Of a stretch of 64,000 nt of DNA, positions 9,367 to 17,520 are shown one piece after another. The position numbers and the translations under genes were made by a program. The notes below the pieces were generated by a model. It had not been told where the DNA came from. It saw only the letters and a program-made list of their open reading frames with translations, and made no database searches. The stretch's first letter is position 1. The number at the start of each line of letters is the position of its first letter. Source of the stretch: WVYX01 sp039586815. Lineage in GTDB: Bacteria; Gemmatimonadota; Gemmatimonadetes; Gemmatimonadales; GWC2-71-9. The stretch spans positions 156,811 to 220,810 of the forward strand of contig JBDHJR010000001.1 in assembly GCA_039586815.1 (NCBI GenBank), in the 5' to 3' direction.

Positions 9367-10554
9367 TTACTGCGGCCGCCCGCCTTCGGCCTGCACACTC
9401 TCCACCAGACGCACCCGGGCGTCGTGAATCAGAGTGTAGTGTCCGTCGGTCAGGACCCACTCGCCGGGCTCTACCATGTCGGTATCGGGATTGGGCAGGA
9501 TCTCCACCAGGGAGTCGTTCATCATGCCCGGAGTCACATACCGCCACTTGGCGAAGCCGACGTCGTTCTCGCCTTCGAACACGAACAGCATCGTGCGCCG
9601 GTCCCGTTCCAACAGCGCCCCCCGCGGCACCATCACGCGGTCGGCGAACTTGCGCGCCTCGAGCGAGACACGGGCATACATGCCGGGGAGGATTCGCCCT
9701 CGGGGATTGGGGATGGTGACCGTGACACGGGCCGTGCGGGTGTCTCGTTCCACAACCGGGTTGATGGTGGCGATGCGTCCGGAGAACGACTCCCCGGGGA
9801 ACGCGGCAAAGGCGATGGTCGCGCCGCGGCCTTCCGCCAGCAGGCCCACCTCGCTCTCCAGCACCTGCACCTCGACCTTGATGGGATCGAGATCCACTAC
9901 GGTGAGCAACTCGTCGCCCGGCCGCACCTGCTGCCCCTCGACGATCCGCAGCGAGGCGACACGGCCGGCGAACGGCGCCCGGATGCGCGTGCGCTGCATC
10001 TGCAGCTCCGCCTCCCGCACTGACAGCTCGGCATCGGCCAGCCCGCTCTTGGCGCGCGCGAAGCGGGCACGCTCGGAGCGGATCCGCTCGTCCTCGATCT
10101 CGTCGTCGAACATCGTGAGCTCGTCGTATGTCGCAGTGGCGGTGGCCAGCCGTGCGCGCGCACGGTCGACTGCGATGGCGTACTCGGTGGTGTCGATCTG
10201 GATGAGGAGTTGGCCGTTGCGGGCGGGGTCGTTCTCCTCCACCCGGAGAGCGGTGATGCGGCCTTCTACCTGCGCCCGCAGCACTGCCTGCCGCGACGCG
10301 GCGGCTTCGGCGGCGGCCGACACGGAGATAACGAGCGTGTCCCGCACCACCAACCCCCCTTCGACCGGTATGGCGACGTCGGTCGAGAAGGTGCGTGCGG
10401 ACGAGACGGCCTCGGCACCGCCCTCGGGGACCTCTGCGAGGGCTGTGCCGCCGTTCTCCTCGTCGCCTCCCCGGCTCCGCAGGTAGACGCCGCCGACCAG
10501 CGAGCTGATGACCAGCACCGCAGCCACCGACCCCAACATTCGCCGCAAGGTCAT
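9367..10554 (-). CDS. RND efflux periplasmic adaptor (HlyD/MFP family)
   Basis: About 395 residues, of typical length. An N-terminal membrane anchor or signal is followed by the lipoyl half-motif, a coiled-coil hairpin (about residues 130-180, with alternating Arg, Glu and Ala), the second lipoyl half with RIRAPFAGRVASLRIVEGQ, a beta-barrel domain and a membrane-proximal domain. I take ATG 10554, preceded by GAGGGGTGG, rather than the GTG three codons upstream. It is the first gene of the pump operon and bridges permease and outer membrane channel. The channel itself is not encoded in the window. Confidence 0.9.
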   Translation of the reverse strand: MTLRRMLGSVAAVLVISSLVGGVYLRSRGGDEENGGTALAEVPEGGAEAVSSARTFSTDVAIPVEGGLVVRDTLVISVSAAAEAAASRQAVLRAQVEGRITALRVEENDPARNGQLLIQIDTTEYAIAVDRARARLATATATYDELTMFDDEIEDERIRSERARFARAKSGLADAELSVREAELQMQRTRIRAPFAGRVASLRIVEGQQVRPGDELLTVVDLDPIKVEVQVLESEVGLLAEGRGATIAFAAFPGESFSGRIATINPVVERDTRTARVTVTIPNPRGRILPGMYARVSLEARKFADRVMVPRGALLERDRRTMLFVFEGENDVGFAKWRYVTPGMMNDSLVEILPNPDTDMVEPGEWVLTDGHYTLIHDARVRLVESVQAEGGRPQ

Positions 10555-10584
10555 TCCAACCACCCCTCAGTCATGGTACCCTAC

Positions 10585-10620
10585 ATCCATATAGTAGCCC
10601 CAATAATAGCCCTATTCGGC
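10585..10620 (-). promoter_or_regulatory. AT-rich promoter region of the pump operon with a direct repeat
   Basis: This stretch is the only AT-rich patch between the divergent adaptor and propeller genes. It contains two direct copies of ATARTAGCCC (10591-10600 and 10603-10612, spaced 12 bases, 9 of 10 identical). Read on the minus strand the copies contain TACTAT and TATTAT, usable as -10 elements. I see no good -35 match. The repeat could be a regulator site for the pump operon, which is inference. Confidence 0.4.
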
Positions 10621-10660
10621 GAGCGTGCGGCCCGCTTGGTAGACGCCCGGGCAGTCCGCA

Positions 10661-10686
10661 GGGTTGCACCTTCGGAGGTGCGACCC
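10661..10686. promoter_or_regulatory. 11-bp hairpin upstream of a propeller gene
   Basis: The arms at 10661-10671 and 10676-10686 pair over 11 positions (one T-G wobble) around the loop TCGG. It is not followed by a T tract, so it is unlikely to be a terminator. It lies 60 bases before the propeller gene and could be a leader hairpin or a protein-binding palindrome. Confidence 0.5.
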
Positions 10687-10746
10687 TTCCCGTCTGCGAG
10701 GCATCTAGTGCGGCAGACCAATCGCCCGCAACCACACGGAGAGCGT

Positions 10747-11892
10747 ATGCACCGTAGAGTCCTGCGATCCAGCCTGGTGGCCGTAGCCGCCCTTGGCTTG
10801 GTGGCCACCGCCGTCACAGCCCAATCCGCCCCGAACACAGTCGAGCTGAGCGAGCCTGACGCGGCATTTCCCGAGCCCTTCAGCGCCATCCTCGGTATCC
10901 GCGAGCTGAGTAACGGACAGGTGCTCATCTCCGACCGCATCGAGATGACGATCGCGCGACTCGATTTCGCGAGCGGCACCTACGAGCAGCTCGGGCGACA
11001 GGGCGGCGGACCAGGCGAGTTCCAGATGCCCGGCGCGCTGTACGCCCTCCCGGGCGATTCCACGCTGATGTCCGACATCATGAACCGCCGCTTCAACGTC
11101 ATTCTTCCCGACGGACAGCTGAGCGAAGAGACGATTCCGCTCAGGCACCCCGCTGGCTACCCCATTCTCCCACGGGGGGTGGACCAAGCCGGGCGCATCT
11201 ACTTCGACCTGGCGGGGATGATGATGCCGGGTCTCGAGGAGAGCGCGGTACAGGGCATCGCCCCCATGCTACGCTGGGACCGCTCGGCGGGGGCGGTGGA
11301 CACTCTGGGCTACGTGCACTTCCCGCCCATGGAGCCTGCCGGGCCCGGCGAGGCGGTGGTCAACATTGGCGGGGGCGCGTACCAGCCGCGGGACGACTGG
11401 GCCGTGACGCCCGACGGCACGGTCGGCCTGGTGCGCTACGCGGACTACAGCGTCGAGTGGATCGCGGGTGACGGCACGGCGAAGGAGGGCCCCCCCGTCG
11501 ACTTCAAGCCCGTCAAGATCACGACAGACGATAAAGAGGCCTGGGCCGACGCAATGACGAGCCGCGGCGTCATGATAGAGGTCGAGAACGGCCGACGCCG
11601 CGTCCGGCGGCCGCCACGACCCAACATCGACAACGTGGACTGGCCCGACTACATGCCGCCCACCGTGCCACGCACAGCGCGCATCGCTCCGGACGGCAAG
11701 CTCTGGGTGGAGCGCTCTGCTCCGGCGAACGCGGACGACCGCACGTACGACGTGTTCGACGCCTCAGGTAACCTGGTGCAGCAGGTCAGCCTGCCGGCCG
11801 ACCGGCGCGTGGCGGCCTTCGGAGAAGGCGTGGTCTACGTGATCCGCAGCGACGAGGACGATTTGCAGTGGGTGGAGCGGTTCCGCTTGTAA
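10747..11892 (+). CDS. Exported 6-bladed beta-propeller protein
   Basis: 381 residues beginning MHRRVLRSSLVAVAALG with a signal peptide cut near TAVTAQSA and no lipobox cysteine. Propeller features include GRQGGGPGEFQMPG, ILPDGQLSEE and KLWVERSAPANADD. The upstream frame is open for a long way, but the start with GGAG nearby and a clear signal peptide is at 10747. It is the third member of the propeller family in the first 12 kb, transcribed divergently from the pump operon and ended by a strong hairpin terminator. Function is unknown; a periplasmic binding or scaffold role is an inference from the fold. Confidence 0.85.
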   Translation: MHRRVLRSSLVAVAALGLVATAVTAQSAPNTVELSEPDAAFPEPFSAILGIRELSNGQVLISDRIEMTIARLDFASGTYEQLGRQGGGPGEFQMPGALYALPGDSTLMSDIMNRRFNVILPDGQLSEETIPLRHPAGYPILPRGVDQAGRIYFDLAGMMMPGLEESAVQGIAPMLRWDRSAGAVDTLGYVHFPPMEPAGPGEAVVNIGGGAYQPRDDWAVTPDGTVGLVRYADYSVEWIAGDGTAKEGPPVDFKPVKITTDDKEAWADAMTSRGVMIEVENGRRRVRRPPRPNIDNVDWPDYMPPTVPRTARIAPDGKLWVERSAPANADDRTYDVFDASGNLVQQVSLPADRRVAAFGEGVVYVIRSDEDDLQWVERFRL

Positions 11893-11916
11893 GCACACTT
11901 GAGCTCCCGGACCCAC

Positions 11917-11955
11917 AGCGGCCCCATCCCTCTAGCCGAGCGGTGGGGCCGCTTT
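11917..11955 (+). terminator. Rho-independent terminator after the propeller gene
   Basis: Perfect 10-bp arms AGCGGCCCCA (11917-11926) and TGGGGCCGCT (11944-11953) are followed by a short T run (CTTT). Confidence 0.75.
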
Positions 11956-11987
11956 CGCCTACTGACGGCCGAGACCAGAATGCGGCC

Positions 11988-12017
11988 TTGTCACATCAAT
12001 GTCTAAGACATTATATT
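11988..12017 (+). promoter_or_regulatory. Sigma70-like promoter with an internal palindrome
   Basis: TTGTCA (11988-11993), an 18-base spacer and TATATT (12012-12017) form a recognisable promoter about 70 bases before the SDR gene. The spacer holds a perfect 15-base palindrome, AATGTCTAAGACATT (11998-12012). An operator between -35 and -10 with a lengthened spacer is the usual place for MerR-family regulators, and LitR/CarH belong to that family. Identity of the regulator is inference. Confidence 0.65.
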
Positions 12018-12084
12018 TACAACAGTTGGACGTCACACGAGCTGGACGATTCATCTAAGTCGTTGGGAGATCATAGGTTACACC

Positions 12085-13575
12085 ATGACATACAGCTCAG
12101 AGGAACCGCGCGTCCTCCTCACGGGCGGCTCAGGCTACGTCGGGGGCCGCTTGCTGCGGGCGCTCGAGGAAGAGGGAGCCCTGATTCGCTGCATCGCTCG
12201 CAACCCAGAAGCGCTGCGACGGCGTGCCGGCCCGGACACGCAGGTGGTCGAGGGTGACGTGCTCGATCCCACTTCCCTCGAAGCCGCGATGCGCGACGTC
12301 GATACCGCCTACTACCTGGTCCACAGCATGGGCTCGACGGGCGACTTCGAGGACGAGGACCGGCGCGCGGCCCGGTTATTCGGCCAGGCGGCCAACGCGG
12401 CGGGGGTGCGCCGCATCGTCTACCTCGGCGGGCTCGGCAGCGGATCGGAGCTGTCTCCCCATCTCCACAGCCGGCACGAGGTGGGAGAGATCCTGCGCCA
12501 ATCCGGCGTGCCGACCATCGAGCTGCGCGCCTCTATCATCATCGGCTCGGGCAGCCTGTCCTTCGAGATGATCCGGGCCCTCACCGAGAAGCTCCCGGTC
12601 ATGGTAACTCCGCGCTGGGTCCGCGTGCCTGCTCAGCCCATAGCGATCGAGGACGTGATCGACTACCTGCTGGCGGCCCGGCACATCGAGACTGCTGGGA
12701 GCCAGGTATTCGAGATCGGCGGCGCGGACCGCGTGTCCTACGCGGACATCATGCGAGAGTACGCCCGCCAGCGCGGACTGCGCCGCGCGATGATCCCGGT
12801 TCCGGTGCTGTCTCCGCGGCTCTCGGGCTTGTGGCTCGGCCTGGTCACACCGATCTACGCCCGCGTCGGCCGCAAGCTGGTGGACAGCCTGCGGAACCCG
12901 ACGGTGGTCGAGGACGAGCGGGCGCTGTCGGCCTTTGCAGTTAGGCCACGCGGCATCGCGCAGGCGATCGCTCGCGCGCTGCGCAATGAAGATCGCGCCT
13001 TCGCCGAGACCCGCTGGTGCGACGCCCTCTCCGCGGCTGGCTCTCAGCGCCAGTGTGGTGGAGTCAGGTTCGGGTCGCGCATCGTGGATTCGCGCAGTCG
13101 CGACGTCGCGGTCTCACCCCCACAGGCTTTTGAACCGATCAGCCGCCTCGGCGGCGACACCGGGTGGTACTACGGCGATTGGCTGTGGCGCCTGCGAGGC
13201 TTCCTGGATCTCCTGGTGGGCGGTGTGGGCGCACGGCGCGGGCGGCGCGATCCGGGGCGCGTGCAGGCCGGTGACACGGTCGACTTCTGGCGCGTGGAGC
13301 GGGTCGAGGCGCAACGCCTACTCCTGCTCTCGGCCGAGATGAAGCTACCCGGCAGGGCCTGGCTGCAATTCGAGGTCGAACCGAAGGCGAACGGCGCCCT
13401 GATTCGCCAGACGGCGATCTTCGACCCCTTGGGCCTCGTCGGGTTGCTCTACTGGTACACGCTGTACCCGATCCACACGCTGGTATTCGACGGGATGCTG
13501 CGCGGCATCGCCCGTGCGGCACAGGCCGACACGCATGCGCCACCTGGGGCACCGGTGACGACGGACGTGCGGTGA
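12085..13575 (+). CDS. NAD(P)-binding SDR/NmrA-type protein with C-terminal DUF2867
   Basis: 496 residues. The N-terminal Rossmann domain has VLLTGGSGYVGGRLLRALEE (nucleotide-binding GxxGxxG), followed by an atypical short-chain dehydrogenase core to about residue 300. The C-terminal DUF2867 domain (about 330-480) has WYYGDWLWRLRGFLD and ends in a hydrophobic segment. Substrate is unknown. It is the first gene of a three-gene operon: its stop overlaps the next start (TGATG), and a DUF523-DUF1722 gene follows. This family recurs in light-response gene sets controlled by B12-dependent LitR/CarH regulators, often with photolyases. No photolyase or regulator is in this window. Confidence 0.88.
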   Translation: MTYSSEEPRVLLTGGSGYVGGRLLRALEEEGALIRCIARNPEALRRRAGPDTQVVEGDVLDPTSLEAAMRDVDTAYYLVHSMGSTGDFEDEDRRAARLFGQAANAAGVRRIVYLGGLGSGSELSPHLHSRHEVGEILRQSGVPTIELRASIIIGSGSLSFEMIRALTEKLPVMVTPRWVRVPAQPIAIEDVIDYLLAARHIETAGSQVFEIGGADRVSYADIMREYARQRGLRRAMIPVPVLSPRLSGLWLGLVTPIYARVGRKLVDSLRNPTVVEDERALSAFAVRPRGIAQAIARALRNEDRAFAETRWCDALSAAGSQRQCGGVRFGSRIVDSRSRDVAVSPPQAFEPISRLGGDTGWYYGDWLWRLRGFLDLLVGGVGARRGRRDPGRVQAGDTVDFWRVERVEAQRLLLLSAEMKLPGRAWLQFEVEPKANGALIRQTAIFDPLGLVGLLYWYTLYPIHTLVFDGMLRGIARAAQADTHAPPGAPVTTDVR

Positions 13576-14312
13576 TGTGCCGCGTCCTGTCACTCGTTGT
13601 CGTGCTGGCCGCGGTGTCCCCGGGCATCACGGCTGCACAGGCGTTCGTCGACGTGGAAGGGGGCGTGGCCGTGCTGGGGCGCAACGACGTGCGCATTCCC
13701 AACGAGGGGGGCACGGACTTCTCCTTCGTCGAGGACCTGGACGCCGACCCGACGGTGGCGTTGCGTCTGCGTCTCGGGTGGGACATCACCCCGCGGCACC
13801 ACGTATCGGTGCTGTTCGCCCCGCTGAGCTTCAGCGCGGCCGGGAGCTTCGATCGGCCCGTCACCTTCGAGGGCGTCACGTTCCCCGCGGACACACCGGT
13901 CGGAGGCACTTACAAGTTCAACTCGTACCGGCTCACCTACCGGTACACGCCGGTGCGCTCGTCGCGCCTGCGCTTCGGGTTCGGTCTGAGCCTGAAGATC
14001 CGCGATGCCAGGGTGGCCCTGGCGAGTGAAGCCGACTCGTCCGAGAGCACCGACGTGGGGCTCGTGCCGCTGCTCAACCTCGACTTCGCGTGGCGGTTCG
14101 CGGGGCGCGCGTCATTGCTGTTCAACGCTGACGGGGCGTGGGCTCCGCAGGGTCGCGCTGAGGACGTGCTGCTGGCCGTAGAGTACGCAACATCAGACGC
14201 CGTGGCACTACGGCTGGGGTACCGCCTGCTCGAGGGTGGCGCCGACGTGGATCAGGTCTACAACTTTGCACTCGTGCACTACGCCACCTTCGGCGTGACG
14301 CTGCGTTTCTGA
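13575..14312 (+). CDS. Outer membrane beta-barrel protein
   Basis: About 245 residues with a signal peptide ending AAQA, followed by alternating amphipathic strands (for example SYRLTYRYTPV and SLLFNADGAW) and the C-terminal VTLRF typical of beta-barrel insertion signals. The ATG overlaps the SDR stop by one base; a GTG one codon earlier also fits. The length suggests an 8- to 10-strand barrel like OmpW or OmpA-N. It is co-transcribed with the SDR and DUF523-DUF1722 genes. Function is unknown. Confidence 0.75.
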   Translation: MCRVLSLVVVLAAVSPGITAAQAFVDVEGGVAVLGRNDVRIPNEGGTDFSFVEDLDADPTVALRLRLGWDITPRHHVSVLFAPLSFSAAGSFDRPVTFEGVTFPADTPVGGTYKFNSYRLTYRYTPVRSSRLRFGFGLSLKIRDARVALASEADSSESTDVGLVPLLNLDFAWRFAGRASLLFNADGAWAPQGRAEDVLLAVEYATSDAVALRLGYRLLEGGADVDQVYNFALVHYATFGVTLRF

Positions 14313-14326
14313 ACGAGCGAGCCGCA

Positions 14327-15289
14327 ATGCGCGAGCACCCACGCCCCTCCCTGGTAATGAGCAAGTGTCTGGAACTGGACGCCTGCCGCTACAACGGGCA
14401 GATGGTGCGCGCGCCGTTCGTGCTCAAGCTGATGCCGCTCGTGCAGCTCGCGCCCATCTGCCCCGAGGTCGAGATCGGTCTCGGCATCCCCCGCCCACCG
14501 ATTCGCCTGGTCCAGCGCGGCGAGTCGCTGCGACTCTATCAGCCCGATACGAAGCGCGACGTGACTCGCGACATGGAGGACTTCAACGAGCGCTTCCTCG
14601 GCGGTCTCGGCGAGGTGGACGGCTTCATCCTCAAGAGCCGCTCGCCCTCGTGCGGGATCAAGGACACCAAGATCTACGGCGGGTCCGAGGGCACCGAGCC
14701 GTTCGGGAAGGGAGCGGGCTTGTTCGGCGGCGCCGTGCTAGAGAGGTTCCCGCTCGCCGCGGTCGAGGACGAAGGTCGGCTCACCAACTACCGCCTGCGG
14801 CACCACTTCCTCACCAAGCTGTTCGCGCGCGCCTCCTTTCGGGCGGTCAAGGCCTCCGGCCGGATGGCCCAGCTCGTGAGGTTCCAGGCCGAGAACAAGC
14901 TCATGCTGATGGCCTACCATCAGACCGAGTTGCGCGAGCTGGGGCGCATCGTGGCAAACGCCGACAGGCGCCCGTTTGCGGAGGTCGCTGCGTCGTACGA
15001 GGGGCGCCTCGCTCACGCTCTCGCCAGGCCGCCGCGAAACACCTCAAACATCAACGTGATGATGCACGCGCTGGGTTACGTGTCGGACGGACTGTCGGCG
15101 GGAGAGAAGCGGCACTTCCTGCACTCCCTCGACGAGTACCGAGCGGGCCGCATGAGCCTGAGCGCTCCACTGGTGCTGCTGCAGTCCTGGATCGAGCGGT
15201 TCGACGAGCCGTACCTGAGAGGGCAAACCTTCCTGGAGCCCTACCCGCGGGAGTTGATGGACCTGAGGGACTCGGCGCGGGGGAGCTGA
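14327..15289 (+). CDS. DUF523-DUF1722 (YbgA-like) fusion protein
   Basis: 320 residues. The N-terminal DUF523 half (about 10-150) has the three cysteine regions of this family: SKCLELDACRYNG, LAPICPEVEIGLGIPRPP and KSRSPSCGIKD. In characterised relatives (thiouracil desulfurase TudS) these bind a [4Fe-4S] cluster. The C-terminal DUF1722 half (about 185-310) has the MMHALGYVSDGLSAGEKRHF segment. The gene follows the beta-barrel gene by 14 bases. Members of this family are light-induced alongside photolyases in LitR/CarH regulons. The stand-alone biochemical role of the fusion remains unclear. Confidence 0.88.
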   Translation: MREHPRPSLVMSKCLELDACRYNGQMVRAPFVLKLMPLVQLAPICPEVEIGLGIPRPPIRLVQRGESLRLYQPDTKRDVTRDMEDFNERFLGGLGEVDGFILKSRSPSCGIKDTKIYGGSEGTEPFGKGAGLFGGAVLERFPLAAVEDEGRLTNYRLRHHFLTKLFARASFRAVKASGRMAQLVRFQAENKLMLMAYHQTELRELGRIVANADRRPFAEVAASYEGRLAHALARPPRNTSNINVMMHALGYVSDGLSAGEKRHFLHSLDEYRAGRMSLSAPLVLLQSWIERFDEPYLRGQTFLEPYPRELMDLRDSARGS

Positions 15290-15301
15290 TGACCTACCGC
15301 G

Positions 15302-16177
15302 CTACTCTCGCACGACGGGGCGCGTGAGGCAGGTCGGCCCACCCGCCCCCTTCCAGCTGATTTCCAATCCCTCGTACTCGTGCACCTCGACGCCGGCCGC
15401 TTCGAGCAGGGCCCGGGTCTGCGGGTTGCCACTCAGCATGACGCAGCGGCGGGGTGCCACGGTCAGCACGTTGCAGGCCATCGTGCCGTATTCCTCGTCA
15501 GGTACCTCCACCAGCTCCATCCCCCGCTCGACCAGGTGTTCGCGGAAGGGGACCGGCAGCAGCGGCGAGTAGACCAGCGCCAGGTCACTGTCGAGCGGGC
15601 TCAGCATGGACATTAGGTGGAACACGCCACCGGGCCCGGTCCAGTGCGGTAGCGGCACCACGATCAGTTCGTCGTAACAGTCGACGAGCAGGTGCTCCAG
15701 CTGCCCGATGCCCTCTTCGTTGGTGCGGTATCCCCAGCCGACGGCGAGCGTGCGCTCGTCGAGCCACACGACGTCACCTCCCTCGAGCCGCCCGTCGCCG
15801 TTGATCTCACCACAGACGGGAATCCCCATCTCCGCGTAGGCGGCCGCCTGCGCCGCCGGCTCGGTGCGCCGAGCCTCTTTGCCCATGTTGCCCAGCACGA
15901 CGCCCTGCTCGCACACCACACATGCATCGCGCACGTAGACCGAGTCGAGTCCGACTGCATCGTCGGCGGGCAGGAACTCAGGCTGCACTCCAAGCTCGCC
16001 CAGCAGGTCCACGAACCGGTCGTACTCATCTACAGCCCGCACGAAATCGGGACGCCCCTGGTAACCCAGGTCGCGCCACTGGCGCGCGATGTCCATATCG
16101 CTCGCGAAAGCGTCCTTCGCATGCTTGAGCACCATGCGTTTGATGGCGCCGACTTCGGATTGGGAGCCTGGTGTCAA
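15302..16177 (-). CDS. Dimethylarginine dimethylaminohydrolase / amidinotransferase family hydrolase
   Basis: About 291 residues. The guanidine-modifying fold is shown by DSVYVRDACVV (substrate Asp), GRLEGGDVVWLDE (Glu-Gly-Gly-Asp), FHLMSMLSPLD (catalytic His region) and the C-terminal nucleophile loop GGPTCLTRPV. It likely hydrolyses methylarginine or a related guanidino compound in the cytoplasm. The start appears to be TTG directly after the TAG of the upstream gene; a start at ATG in KRMVLKHAKD would remove family-conserved residues. It is the last gene of the minus-strand run from 19539. Confidence 0.85.
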   Translation of the reverse strand: MTPGSQSEVGAIKRMVLKHAKDAFASDMDIARQWRDLGYQGRPDFVRAVDEYDRFVDLLGELGVQPEFLPADDAVGLDSVYVRDACVVCEQGVVLGNMGKEARRTEPAAQAAAYAEMGIPVCGEINGDGRLEGGDVVWLDERTLAVGWGYRTNEEGIGQLEHLLVDCYDELIVVPLPHWTGPGGVFHLMSMLSPLDSDLALVYSPLLPVPFREHLVERGMELVEVPDEEYGTMACNVLTVAPRRCVMLSGNPQTRALLEAAGVEVHEYEGLEISWKGAGGPTCLTRPVVRE

Positions 16178-16873
16178 CTACGCGGGCTCTTTGCCGGACT
16201 GACCCCAGGTGCGGAAGATGATATCCCAGAACGGCGAGCTAACGCCGTAGTCCTTGTCGGGGTCCTGGTAGTGGTGCCTGAAGTGATGCTTCTTGAGGTA
16301 GAGCGTCACCCGGCCGTGCAGGCGCCAGTGGTGTACCGCATAATGCGTCGTGTCGTACACCAGGTATCCTACGACCATCCCAGCCAGAACCGCCGGCGCA
16401 GCGACGGCGCCGAAGATCAAGCGGAACAGAAAGTAGAAGACCACGGCCAGCGGCACGCTAATGGCCGGCGGCATCACGAGGCGCTTGGAATCGTTGGGGA
16501 AGTCGTGGTGCACACCGTGCGCGATGAAGTAGTGCTTCTGCTTCAGCGTCTGGAGCGCAGGGAACACCGGCTGTCCGGGCTCGACCGACGCCACTATGCG
16601 GGTCACTTCCTCCATCGTCGCATCGTCCACGTGGAACACGAAGCGGTGCACCACGTACTCGGTCAGCGTCCAGATGGCCAGCCCAGCGAGGAACAGCAGC
16701 GACGCGCGACCGGCCGGCACGTCCATCCGGTAGCTCCAGTACAGCAGCGCCACGACGACCGGAACGAACACGACATGAGGCAGGGCCGGATGTATGTGCG
16801 TGAACTTCTCGATGAAGTCACTCTTGAACATCCGTACGGTCTCGTCCTTGTTCGACACGTACTTCTTCGCCAT
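16178..16873 (-). CDS. Fatty acid hydroxylase / sterol desaturase family membrane protein
   Basis: About 231 residues with four to five membrane helices. The di-iron histidine clusters of the family are visible: EYVVHRFVFH, HGVHHDFPND, THYAVHHWRL and KKHHFRHHYQDP, as in fatty acid 2-hydroxylases. The start ATG 16873 has GGGAGG eight bases upstream and is preferred over an ATG six codons earlier. It probably hydroxylates the acyl chains of membrane lipids using O2. It is separated from the rhodanese-like gene by 80 bases and abuts the DDAH-like gene. Confidence 0.88.
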   Translation of the reverse strand: MAKKYVSNKDETVRMFKSDFIEKFTHIHPALPHVVFVPVVVALLYWSYRMDVPAGRASLLFLAGLAIWTLTEYVVHRFVFHVDDATMEEVTRIVASVEPGQPVFPALQTLKQKHYFIAHGVHHDFPNDSKRLVMPPAISVPLAVVFYFLFRLIFGAVAAPAVLAGMVVGYLVYDTTHYAVHHWRLHGRVTLYLKKHHFRHHYQDPDKDYGVSSPFWDIIFRTWGQSGKEPA

Positions 16874-16953
16874 CGCACGCACCTCCCACATGTCGGATGC
16901 CGTCGGAATGACGACAGAATAGCCGATTCAGGACTGCAGCGAAAGTGCGACGG

Positions 16954-17520
16954 TTAGAACGCGCAACCGCGCCGCATGGTACGGCGCATGACCTCCGCGG
17001 TCGACCGCTGCGCCGCACCGCGGGACACTATGCGGGGGAGGCCGCCGAAGTAGCGGCTCAGCTCCGCCACTCGCTCCCACGCGGCGCGCTCGCCGGGCGA
17101 CGCATCGGGGGACAGCGTGGGATTGAGCACATCGGTGAACCACGCGGCGACGCCATCGGCCAAGTAGTACGCCGTGTCGATCCCGGCGTCGCGCAGACGC
17201 TGCGCGGCGAGGCGGGCCTCCAGGCTGTCCGCACCGTACACCACAACGGTCTCGCCAGGCTCGAACGCCCGCAGCGGCTCGGCTCTGGGGAGGTGGAACT
17301 GCTCGTACTCCTCCGGGCCTCGAAGGTCGACCACACGCAGGCCGGTCTTCCGCTCCCGCAGCCACTGGGCGACCACCAGCGCAGACACACTCCCGTCGGG
17401 CGCCGGAGCCCACACGCGGTCGGACATCTCGCGGTACGGGCTCCCCGCCACGAGGGCAGCCAGTCCGAGCACGAACGCAGCGGTCGCGAGCGCGCCGTTT
17501 ACCGTCACCGGCCGCGTCAC
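16954..17520 (-). CDS. Membrane-anchored rhodanese-like protein lacking the catalytic Cys
   Basis: About 188 residues: one N-terminal membrane helix (TVNGALATAAFVLGLAALVA), a rhodanese-like domain (LRVVDLRGPEEYEQFHLPRA) and a C-terminal tail. The active-site loop reads VVVYGADSLEARLA where rhodaneses have VVYC. The sulfur-carrying cysteine is missing, so it is probably not a sulfurtransferase by itself. The only Cys is near the C-terminus (RRGCAF). The GTG start overlaps the YeeE/YedE stop by four bases, tying it to the sulfur-transport operon. A binding or partner role is inferred. Confidence 0.8.
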   Translation of the reverse strand: MTRPVTVNGALATAAFVLGLAALVAGSPYREMSDRVWAPAPDGSVSALVVAQWLRERKTGLRVVDLRGPEEYEQFHLPRAEPLRAFEPGETVVVYGADSLEARLAAQRLRDAGIDTAYYLADGVAAWFTDVLNPTLSPDASPGERAAWERVAELSRYFGGLPRIVSRGAAQRSTAEVMRRTMRRGCAF

